Assembly: GCA_017163975.1 (NCBI GenBank)
Contig: JAFFSR010000307.1
Span: 1,871,001 to 1,935,000, forward strand
DNA: 64,000 bases
Direction: 5' to 3'
DNA from: Anastatus disparis
Taxonomy: Eukaryota; Arthropoda; Insecta; Hymenoptera; Eupelmidae
A program made the position numbers and the translations under genes. Numbering within the stretch: position 1 is the first letter of the stretch; every line of letters starts with the position of its first letter. Under the pieces are notes generated by a model. That model searched no databases, was not told where the DNA came from, and saw only the letters and a list, made by a program, of their open reading frames with translations. Below, one piece after another: positions 47,690 through 57,445 of the stretch.

Positions 47690-48521
47690 ACTTTTAGGCA
47701 TTTAATCAGATATTATAATAATTTATTTAGTTTCGCAACATTTAACGCAAATGTTGTACATATTAAGGAAAAAGGTATATATAATTTGAAAATTCAAGGA
47801 CAAATATGTCAATCAACTCCAAATAACTTGTTTCCAGAAAAAAAGAAGATTTAGTTTTTGGTCAATAATATATTTATGATAACGTAACTGCTATTGAAAA
47901 AAAAATAAAAAATGATACAAAATTAATTAAAGAACATATTGATACAATAACGAATATAATAAATAATAATCCAATTGCTAAAAAATTTAAACATTTGCAT
48001 CAAATATCTAATATTAAAAATTTTCCAAATTATAAATTATATTTTTTAAGAAAAAATAATAAACAAAATCATAATAAACCTTTAACATCAGAATGTGGAG
48101 CTGTCATTGTATCTGATTCAGGAATTCCAGATAATTATGATTTGCGTATATATCCTAATAATGATTCAAAAGAAAAAGTTACTTAAACATATTTAAATAA
48201 ATTATCTCATCATGTAGATCCTATGGTATTTCCTTTATTATTTCCTCAGGGTGATTTAGAATGAAGTATAAATTATAATAAACGTCCTAATGTAAAAGAT
48301 GAAAATTTAACTATTATTAAATATTATTTACATACAGTAGCATATAGATTAGCCAAAATAAATTTTAATCTAATTTTATATTGTGGTAGATTGACACAAC
48401 AGTATATAATTCATGCATATATAATGATTAAAAATAATAGAATAAATTTTTTACTTAATAATCAAAATCAGTTACGTATAAAATGTTATCAAGGTTTATT
48501 AGATCGTATAAAAATAGTGCT

Positions 48522-48998
48522 TTAAGAGCAGGCCGGATTCACTGTCCTTGTTTAATTGAGATTTTTAATATTTATACAAGTATTAATCGGTGTATCTGCA
48601 AATTGAAGGTTAAGCGGAATAGATTTCTGCCGTCCAAAGTAAGAAAACCTTAACTCCAATGGGATTCCAATGTAGTTAACCACTTTTACACTTTGGACGG
48701 CAGATTTTATTATTACAAATATTTATGCACAAGAAAAAAAAAATTTACCGCTTTGTTCTTGAGAAAAGTAAGGAACGCGAAAATATTATAAACATGAACT
48801 TTTACTTCGGCGTTTCTTACTTTTCTCAAAAACTAAGCGGTGGAATTTTTTTTTCTTGTGCATAGATGTTCATAATAATAATAATATCTATTGCGCTCAA
48901 CCTTTAATTTGAAGATACACCGATTAATACTTGAGTAAATAACAAAAAACTCGATTGTTACTCGGTCGGTATCAGATTCTACTCCGGCCTGGTCTTGA
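48522..48998. mobile_element. TTAA-flanked foldback element D, inside Helitron B
   Basis: TTAA at 48522-48525 and decayed TTGA at 48995-48998. Same family as B and C (ends GAGCAGGCCGGATTC and TACTCCGGCCTGGTC). A 77-bp mini-MITE lies in its left arm. The Rep coding motifs on either side continue across it. Confidence 0.88.
48627..48703. mobile_element. 77-bp mini-MITE nested in element D
   Basis: CTGCCGTCCAAAG and the exact inverse CTTTGGACGGCAG. ATTT on both sides (48623-48626, 48704-48707). Absent from the matching place in element C, so its borders are clear. Confidence 0.85.
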
Positions 48999-49345
48999 AT
49001 GTTTCAACGTATTTTGAAAATAAAGAAAGATTAGGAAACCTTTTCATTTTAACAGCTACATATATTGAAAGTCCAAGATATATGCAGCAATATTATCAAG
49101 ATGCTATGACAATAATGAGAAAAGAAGGAAAATAAGGTTTATTTTTTACAATGACATGTAATGCAAAATGGAAAGAACTTGGAGAAATGTTAAAAAATTT
49201 TCCAATAGGAACAACTTCTAATGATATTCCTACTATTACAGTTCGTTTATTTTATGCAAAATTTAAAATGTTATTGAATGATATTGTTAAAAATAAAATA
49301 TTTGGAACTATTAAAGCTTATGTACTTGTCCGCACAAAAGCTATG

Positions 49346-49599
49346 TTAAGGTGGTTCACTTGACTAACGTGTTTTTTCAAACATATATGAAGGAACTAAT
49401 AATAAACATTTTCCAACGAGATTCACGTAAATTCATCGTTTTATTAAAGAGATAAAGTGTTTTGAAAATGTAATTAATAGATAAACGATGCATGTTTCGT
49501 TCACATTTACGTTGCTGCGCATACGCAACTGGATCATATAAGCGCTATCTCTTTCTCTTACAGCTAGCTTTCTTTCTCTTACTGCATGAACCACCTTAA
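49346..49599. mobile_element. TTAA-flanked MITE E
   Basis: TTAA at 49346-49349 and 49596-49599 with a short terminal repeat GGTGGTTCA. 254 bp, no ORF. Inserted at the end of readable Helitron B. Confidence 0.8.
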
Positions 49600-49682
49600 T
49601 ACAATAATTTTTGTTAAAATAAAAAATCATTTAGACTTGTTATTTTTTTATGAACAGGGATTAGAAATTAAAAATCAAGCTC

Positions 49683-49997
49683 GACAAACCTAACCTTGAA
49701 ATACGATACATTGAATGGTTGTATTAAGCTTTTTATGTATAGTATTTTGGTGGATTTCTTGAGTTGTCCGCATTAGAGTTTACTCTTACAAATTTTTTCT
49801 TTATAGCAAAAAAAAACTGGATTAAACGCATAGTTTCCTTGACAAACCTGACCTTATAATCAGATACATTGCAAGGTTGTTTTAAACTTTTTATGTATAG
49901 TATTCTGATGAATTTCTTAAGTTTTTCGCACTAGATTTAAATCTTACAAATTTTTTCTTTGTAACAAAATAACTTGATTAAACGCATCGTTTATTCA
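49683..49997 (+). repeat. 158-bp tandem duplication
   Basis: GACAAACCT at 49683 and 49841 begins two similar copies (about 85% by eye). Non-coding. Confidence 0.85.
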
Positions 49998-50801
49998 TAA
50001 GTTAGGATTAAAAATATTATTGAAGGCGGGCAACTTCGTCATGCTCTTAAGGACACCGTCTACCTTGAAAACTATTTCTTTTATTATGTAATTTAATTAG
50101 TCTCCTTCTTTTTTATATTGAAATATACATTAAAATCACCAAGAAATTGCTCTAGATAGTTTCAAATAGTGAATTTTATTCTATTAATTGAGAAATATGT
50201 GTAAAAATTCAATGAAAATGAGACTTTCTTTAAATGACTTCTGGCGATAAACTTTTCAATTTTCAGACATGTGGATAGAGATATATATTTAAATATACAA
50301 AATAAAGATAATTGTGGTGCAAAATTGTTTGAAGTCAAAAATAAGAAAATTTGTAATCCATTATAACAATTATAACAATTATTTATTATATAAAATTATA
50401 TTATCACATGTTTTATCTAGCAAAGTTTCAAAAAAGTATGTTCAACCTTATCGGATTATAAATCTGCACCACAATTTTGTTGCTAATATATGATGAAAGA
50501 AAAATATAAAATTTCAACTTGATTGGAACAATATTTCATCGCCAGAACTATTTTGAATTTAAGAAAATAATGTAAATAATTAATTTTGAGAAAAACAACA
50601 TTTTATGCAATAATTTTTAGAAGACAATTTGGATGTTGAATTTATTTATTTCAATACTGAACACATCATTTTTCTTTTTTACTTGTACATTTTCTAATCT
50701 TCTTTACTTATTCAACTCTTTCAGATTAGTCCTGAGGTCTAAAAAAATTATAATAATCAAAAGTTGTAATATTAAATTATTAGTTTTAATCTTACTGTAA
50801 A

Positions 50802-51135
50802 TGGGCACGGGTTCGATTTGGGCACGGGTTCGAATCCTGGCCAGGCACCTCTGACTTTTTTTTTCGAAAGAAAATTAGTGTATGTGCTACCCATATCGCG
50901 ACTCTTAAGAAATCTGATCTCATTGAGTATCGGTTGATTGTTGGTCACAAAAGTGGCTGACCATCCATCGGTAGTCAAAGTTTTCGGTATGGCGGTGTCT
51001 GACAGTCTAGCCTGATGTAATGTGTTAAACGGTTCCGGGCTGGGCTCCCTCGACATCTCCATAGAAAAAGGTTAATTATATAGAGGATAACAATATCCTT
51101 TATATATTAATCTTTTTTTTTTAAAAAAAAAAAAA
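50802..51135 (+). mobile_element. tRNA-related SINE in the Kolobok element
   Basis: B box GGTTCGAATCC at 50827-50837, preceded by a duplicated GGGCACGGGTTCGA. The body ends in a poly-A run. Flanked by AATCTTACTGTAAA at 50788-50801 and 51136-51149, a perfect 14-bp target duplication. No clear A box, so the head is partial or altered. Confidence 0.88.
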
Positions 51136-51222
51136 AATCTTACTGTAAAATTTTTTCATCTTACTGTATTTTCACAACCCATATTTAATTCACTAACAGC
51201 CATAATTACAGCAATTTCCAAT

Positions 51223-52305
51223 TTATTCTTTGATTGAAAAGTATCCTTGCTGCACTTTGATCAAATTATGTGATGAAGACTCATTAGCGTTCTGCGTGCC
51301 ACCTCTTATACATCTTCGAAGCAACTCTACATTGCTGAATTTTTCATATACAGGTCTGATGTATTCGATAACAAGATAATTTATTTTTGTTCTTGTACTA
51401 GTGTGACTGGGTGGCTCTTGTCCTTGTGAAACAGCTCTATGAACCAAATGAACCATCAATGTTTTGTTGACACGTACCACTGCTTTTATGTGTTTTTAAC
51501 CACTCTTTGAATTCTTCGCTTTCAGGTTGCAATATCCTTTTTTTACTTTCACAAATAATGTATAAATAATGTATTTTGACAGAATCTCGTAATCTATTAC
51601 TAAATCAGTGTATAATCCAATGACAAAGCCTATACCATATAATGAGGTGAATCCTCATTTCTGCCAAGTACCATCATACGTACATGTATAGTCAAAAATG
51701 CTATCATCATCAAGACTTTTATCTAAAGCTAAATAATGTTCACGTACCTTCTTTCTTGATTCTGATAACATTTCTTGCTTGAGTCTGTTATAGTCATTTA
51801 TCACACTTTGCAATATTTTATAAAAAGTTTTTTTAGACATAACATTCATGCCCATACCCATACAAAATTTTTGTAAACCAACATAACCTAATCCCATCAT
51901 GATCACACTTTCCATAATTTTTTTGCTCACATGAAACGTTTTTTTTCATCAACACGTGGGCATGAATGAAATTCTCTTATAGTTTCTTCACATTCACCGC
52001 ATATAATATTTAGTTTTGTTGCAAGTTCATTCGACTCTAAGACTATAATACTTAGAGAATTTTGTTTACACATTGCATATAACACTTCAGAAACAAAATT
52101 ATTCAATTGTTTTTTTGTGCACTAACACATATTCAAAACGTTCATCGTCATTTTGATCTTTGATCCAGCTTTTAATAAAACTTTGAAGTTTTTTCTCACT
52201 TGTAGTTTTTTCTTTTTTGGCATTTAAATTTTTCTGTTTTCTTTTCATTTTCCTCGATTTTGCTTTCCTCCTCTTTTTGCATTTTAAATTTTCGATGCGA
52301 TTCAT
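51223..52305 (-). pseudogene. Kolobok/Mutator-like transposase remnant
   Basis: N-terminal basic part from 52305 (KKRRKAKSRKMKRKQ), a CGEC zinc-type box near 52000, MSKKTFYKILQSVINDYN, and CTYDGTWQK (near 51660), which holds the first catalytic Asp of the family. After ~170 decayed bases the C-terminal TSTRTKINYLVIEYIRPVYE and the TQNANES motif follow. The region with the second catalytic Asp is missing. Several frameshifts. It would have cut at TTAA targets. Confidence 0.78.
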
Positions 52306-52741
52306 TGTTAGATGATCGATTTACTATTTAAAAACATGAAATGGACATGAAAACTAATTTGTAGCTAAATATTCTGTTACAGTGTTATGTCAACGAATAT
52401 AAACATATGACTGTATATCTATACAGTACTAATATATAGATATACTAACAATGTAAAAGCTGGGGGGATAACTTGCCTCAAAATATTGTACACGTCTGCT
52501 CTTCTATAAACGTCTGTATTCTTTGGTTATTTTTACATCTGTTCATATACACTTTAGTATTTATGTTGATCAAGTCTCATTGCGTGGCGTTACAGACGTT
52601 CTACTAAGCTAATTACATGAAATGTTCTGTTCTTTTGTATTTTGTTATCATTGATTGAACTGAATTAGCCAAATAAATTAGTCAACAGTATGCAGGTGTA
52701 TGAAAATTGATTGCATAAATTATAAACAATTAGCGCAATCA

Positions 52742-52772
<31 letters not shown>

Positions 52773-53062
52773 TTTTTTTTTTCAAATACTTTCTACGTGT
52801 ATGAAGTTGAATATTACATATTACATAAAAGTAAAAATTATTTAAAATTATTTTCGTTTGCAACAATATTGCCGTGAAATAACAATATCAATAAAATATT
52901 GATTTTTTGTTTTTGTAGAATAGTGACTGAAAAAATAATTCTCAGGACCTATAATATGATTTTTCTTGTAGGTATTTACCTACAGAATGAAAATTCTTAA
53001 TAATCTCAAAACTGAAAATTTCAAAATTTTTGATCGATTTTTTGGGTAGACGGTATCCTTAA

Positions 53063-54936
53063 TTGATTTAAAAGATCTTGAGTTTTATTAGCTCATTCAG
53101 ATATTACTTATGTTTCTGTTAGTGATTGATTTTCGCTAAGTTAAAATTTAATAAATTTATCAATAGAATTTTATTATATTTTTTAATGCTAATAAATATT
53201 AAGAAACTTTGTACCATGTTTCAGACCTTTGAATTTTTATCATAATAAAAATAATATTTTAAAGGAATAACTAAGAATTGGTTCAACATTTAGATTCAAA
53301 ATTTTATTTACTTTTGATAAACTTAATATGCAGTTTCATAATGATGGATATCGTAAGAGGATTATTTCTGAATGTATTGAAAGTGGTTTTGCTTTGAAAC
53401 TAATTGATATTTATGATGTTTAACTTTTCAATTTTAAAGTATTATCAATTTCATAATTTTAAAATATTAAATAATTTTCCTATTTAAAAAAAAATATAAA
53501 TACAAAAGTATGAATTGAAGTTTGCAAACAATTGTCATATTAGAATTGATGTTAAAATTAACATTGATTTTTATAATTTTTGTGAGAATTCTGTCGAAGT
53601 TTAGATTAATTGTTTTTATTTTTGTAATACCTTTAAGTCTAATTTTTAATTATAAAAATGAATTTGGAATTATTAGCTAGTGAAATTGTTTTCGCTAGAC
53701 ATTAATATATATATGTACATATAATGTTGCAAAAAATTTGACATTAAAAATATAAAATTTCGAAGTATATTTTTTACACAAAGAAGAAAATATTAATAAA
53801 GAAAACTTAAAAGAAATTGAAAATATTAAATATTTACAATTAAAAGATGGAACAATCTGTGCGGATACTTTTTATAAAAAAAAACAAAAATTTTGTATTC
53901 TAATTTTACAACAGTACATTACGTAATGGGTATTGAAAGGCTTTATTTACGAAATAAGAAGTTTACGGCCTGAGCCGAAGGTGAGGGTCGTAACGAGTCT
54001 CGTAAACAAGCCTTCTCATACTAGTTGCGTAATGTATTTTTCGCCATGAGAGCCAAAGAAGAGCAACGAAATTGCGATTTTAGGATTAGAATGGCGAAAA
54101 TATAATTACTAAATTGCAAAAAGGATGGTTTGCAAACTCTTTTTTAAAAAATGATGATTTTGGATATTACGTTGATGGAAGCAAACTATATTTTATTGAA
54201 GAATGGATTTAACTTATATATAAAACAATTGATCCACTAGAAGTTATAAAAAATATAGAAGAACAAGAAAAAATTTTTCAATTATTATGAATAGTAAATA
54301 ATCTTTATTTTACGCAATATTTTACTACAGGTAAGTAATTACTGTTTCGTTTAATTTAAAGAACTTTTTTTTTACGTTTAAAATGAATTTTTGAAAAATG
54401 TTCAAAATAAATTAAAAATATAGTTAAATTAAAATTTTATAAATACTAAACCATTTTAAGATTTTCTAAATATTTTTATTTTAAACTTAAAAATTAGTAT
54501 TCAACTAAGAAACTTAATAAAACTTGAAACATTAAAAAATATTAGTTTCATTTCATTTATTTACGAAAGTTAACTTGATAGGTTATTAAAAATAAACATT
54601 GTCAAATTTTAGTGCAGTTTTAATAAACCTGTATTTAAAATTTTTTTTATTTTAAGTGTAGTATTATTATCTATTTTTTAAATTTACTATTTAAATGATT
54701 AAAATATTACTATATAAATTTTGAATTATGTAAAATTAATTTGTCTCCGCTTCTGTCAATAAAATTTATAATATGTAATATATTTAGGTAAAATATATTT
54801 TGAAACTAATATTTATTTCTCAATTTCTCAAAATTAAAAAGTTCCAGATATATCCCTATATATAAAAAAAAAATATTGTTTAAAATAATATAATGCGACC
54901 TATAATTAATAAAATGTACGTGAAATATGACAACAG
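53063..54936. other. Decayed DNA, no gene I can name
   Basis: Short plus-strand coding-like stretches (HNDGYRKRIISECIES near 53340; KEIENIKYLQLKDGTIC near 53810; KGWFANSFLKNDDFGYYVDG near 54120) suggest an old mobile-element gene. The family is not recognisable. Confidence 0.35.
53915..54036. repeat. GC-richer foldback patch
   Basis: TACATTACGTA at the left and GCGTAATGTA at the right, with an inner TTTACGGCC...CTCGTAAAC pairing. It interrupts the coding-like stretch around it, so it may be a small insertion. Its style resembles the 26871-27255 repeat. Confidence 0.5.
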
Positions 54937-55035
54937 GGAGTCTATTCAAAATCACTCTGAGGAAATAATAAAGGAAATACCGTAGGATCTACATGATAAG
55001 ATAATTTATTTAAATATGTATATTTATTTAAATAT
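54937..55035 (-). pseudogene. Helitron B-type fragment
   Basis: About 95 bp are the inverse of 48185-48275 (minus strand reads HVDPTVFPLLFPQ). A third Helitron trace. Confidence 0.7.
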
Positions 55036-55328
55036 CTGTCTCTAATAGATGCAGCAATAAACTTAGCTAAAAAATATAAAAATTGAAAAAATTAATCTTA
55101 ATTTCGATAGTATTTTTACAGAAATTGTAAAAATGATTTCTTATTTCGATATCAATAGTCATTTTAACAATTATTTGCTAACATCAACTTATACTTTTGC
55201 TTCATCTTTACTAAGTTTTAAATATTTATTTTCTAAAATTACATTTATCTTATTTTACGGTGATTGGCAAGCGGAGCGAGCAGGGGGGTACCCCCCAGTA
55301 TATATATATATCACTATTGATAGTATAT
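55036..55328. other. AT-rich; GGTACC palindrome
   Basis: Holds a perfect GGGGGGTACCCCCC palindrome near 55286 beside AGCGGAGCGAGC. No gene. Confidence 0.5.
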
Positions 55329-55930
55329 ACATACATACAAATGTACACAAATGATGAGCGAAGCATGCGACAGCGTTTGAATGTAGATTGCTTAAGACTT
55401 CCGAACGTATATACAAGCATTTTTCAACAATAAAATTTGTGAATTGTTTTCTCGCTCCAAACAAAAAAATTTGGGATTAAACCGGTACCATTAGATAGGT
55501 TATTTGGGCTCCTACCAGCCCAAAAAATTCCAGCAAAAAAAAGATGGCCTTTTTTAAAAAATGCATGTGCATGAAAAGTGCATTTTTTGGTAAAATGCAT
55601 ATATCTCAGTCATTTTTTAGTTTTTTTTTTAATTTCTTGTATTTGATTGAAGAGGGCTCAAAACAGAATGAAACAAAAAAAGGCTTACTAAAATTCATTG
55701 AAAATTGGTAAAACGCTAACCCTCTAAAGTTATTGTCAACTTTTTTAGTTTGAACATTTAGTTTTTGTATGCAATTTTCAAATTTGCATATCTTATGCAA
55801 TTTTGATATTTCTGCAAAAAAAATACGAGTTTCATTATTTTCAGAGTAGAATAAAATACTCCATCCGTGCAGTGATTGGTGACTTGAGTGTATGCAGGCT
55901 GTTTGATTTGAAATGAAATCAACCATATAT
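55329..55930 (-). repeat. 601-bp inverted repeat, copy 2
   Basis: Partner of 21243-21843 in inverse orientation. The 120-codon ORF at 55606-55968 shares its middle with the ORF at 21311 but runs through the junction into RT sequence, so it is chance coding. Confidence 0.85.
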
Positions 55931-55935
55931 ATTTC

Positions 55936-56760
55936 CTTATTGATAATTAGAAATGTCCGTATGGACAATTCTTTCGTGAATTAAGAACTTGAAACCTGAA
56001 ATTAATTTAATTATTAGCTCTGAGCGTTTAATTTTAGTTAATATTTCTATTATTAAAGCACTATTTACGTTGCTAAACACGTCTGGAACGTCTAGAAGTG
56101 CAGCTCATATTTAGTTTCCGTTTTTGAATGCTTCATCAATTTCATAAGTGATTTTAACTAAATTACCCATACAGAACCTTCCTTTACGAAATCTTGACTC
56201 ATTTTTAGGCAGTATATTTTTATTCATCTACCATTGCAGTTAATTCTTGACTAAGATTTTTAAAATCTGATCCAGACATGGTGTTAAAGATATAGGACAA
56301 GAATCTGTTTTTTTAATTAAGTGAACGAAAGATTCTTTCCACGCTATAAAAAATACATTTTTATCATATAATTCATTCTATAAATCAAACAATCATAATT
56401 TGAATTTAGTAGACAATTATTGTAGAATTTCATAATTCATTCCATTCATACTTGGGGATGATTTTTTTGTACATGAATTGAAGGCTATATTAATTTCAGT
56501 AGAACCAACGAAGATAGATGCTTAGAAAAGCGTACTTTAAATGAGGGACATTGGGCCTAAATTGACAAATATTCAGTTTCTCAGCTGCAAGAGACAACAT
56601 TAAAATCCATGTATAGATATGGACACGTGTTAAAATGTTCCCCAGAGCTGAGTCTCCTCATTTAATTAAGACGTACTTGTTTATCAAAAACTTCATTTTT
56701 CTCATATGTAGGAATCCAGTCAGGATCAGTTTGAACCCATGGTGGACTAATTTTATCAAG
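55936..56760 (-). pseudogene. Non-LTR RT fragment, 5' half (fingers and palm)
   Basis: The minus strand reads, in order, MNGMNYEILQ, WKESFVHLIKK, CPISLTPCLDQILKILVKN, FRKGRFCMGNLV, ALLDVPDVFSNVN (motif A with the catalytic Asp) and FKFLIHERIVHTDISNYQ, stopping just before the place of the PQG box. Several stops. At the far end DPDWIPTYEKNEVF suggests the linker upstream of RT. The continuation, ..SQGVALS.., is at 20815-21240. Confidence 0.78.
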
Positions 56761-56767
56761 ATATGAT

Positions 56768-57243
56768 TTTTTTTTTTTTAATTCAATTTTTTAATTTAAA
56801 GTCGCATCGACATCTAGGTCATTAGCGACTTTTGTCAAATATTACATATTACATATATGACTCACAATAATTACATATTACATATATATTACAATATTTT
56901 TATAAGTACTTTAAATTTGTTACACAGTTATATAATTTACTTTTCTTAGTTTGTATTTAAAGTTCATAATATAATTATATTTTATTATAAGTTCACTATT
57001 TTTTGATTCTTAATAAATTTTAGCACTTTTTAAATTTCTGTTTGTGAAATTGGTATATTCTTGATATTTCCTGATAAGTTGAGTTTCTGTCTTTCTTGAG
57101 AAAATTTTCGGCAGTTGAAAATCAGATGTTCTAGTAGCGAAGATTCAATATTACATTCGGTGCATTTAGGTGGTTCTTCTTTGTTTAAGGGGTAAGAGTG
57201 AGTGAGTTTGCTATATTCAATTCGGATTCTAGTAATAACTATT
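56768..57243 (-). mobile_element. I/Jockey-like non-LTR element, 3' end
   Basis: Contains the C-terminal zinc-knuckle of the RNase H-bearing ORF2 (RIRIEYSKLTHSYPL, CTECNIESSLLEHLIFNC) at 57030-57243, a 3' UTR, a GTCGATGCGACTTTAAA-type end and an A-rich tail (T run at 56768-56780). The rest of the element resumes at 61958, beyond the nested CR1-like copy. Confidence 0.82.
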
Positions 57244-57376
57244 GTAGGCAGGCTACATATGTACGTGCTAACGCGCAAGCGCAGTCAGGAGAGATAGATA
57301 GATATTTAGATAGATATTTAAATTTATTAACTGTACATTATGTTGTACAACAAAAATAATACAAATTCGTAAGTAT

Positions 57377-57394
57377 ATATATATATATATATAA
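57377..57394. repeat. (TA)n in CR1-like 3' UTR
   Basis: Short TA run. Confidence 0.8.
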
Positions 57395-57445
57395 AGATAC
57401 TAAGTAAAAATATAATTAAAACAAAGATACAATAATTAAAAGTAA

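Larger units (their letters stand above)
47690..49345 (+). pseudogene. Helitron B Rep remnant, plus strand
   Basis: Pieces in order: FATFNANVVHIKEKGIYNL, GAVIVSDSGIPDNYDLRIYP, HHVDPMVFPLLFPQGDLE, IKCYQGLLDR, [element D], ATYIESPRYMQQYYQDAM, LFFTMTCNAKWKEL, then FGTIKAYVLVRTKA. These are successive Rep-region motifs of a Helitron. It has several stops (48184, 48262, 49132) and is cut by element D (48522-48998) and ended by element E (49346). The HUH motif expected next is missing. Different family from Helitron A by sequence. Confidence 0.82.
50047..53062 (-). mobile_element. Kolobok-like DNA transposon, internally deleted
   Basis: TTAA at 50047-50050 and 53059-53062, with 14-bp inverted ends GGACACCGTCTACC and GGTAGACGGTATCC (one mismatch). 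It encodes remnants of a Mutator-like/Kolobok transposase on the minus strand. A SINE is nested at 50802-51135. 3016 bp. Confidence 0.82.
21243..55930. mobile_element. Putative 34.7-kb insertion bounded by ~600-bp terminal inverted repeats
   Basis: The two inverted arms (21243-21843, 55329-55930) lie against the 3' and 5' halves of what looks like one RT gene on the minus strand. The RT breaks at the same point, just before the PQG box. The simplest reading is one old long-TIR insertion into the RT, later filled by other elements. No target duplication is visible and no gene inside can be assigned to it. Two independent partial copies are the alternative. Confidence 0.4.

Noticed and set aside
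50772..51062. 96-codon ORF
   Set aside because: Antisense reading of the SINE at 50802-51135.
21243..55930. Maverick/Polinton as identity of the 34.7-kb interval
   Set aside because: Long inverted ends and a C48 protease are suggestive, but I see no protein-primed DNA polymerase B, packaging ATPase or capsid motifs, and the protease lies in line with Helitron genes.
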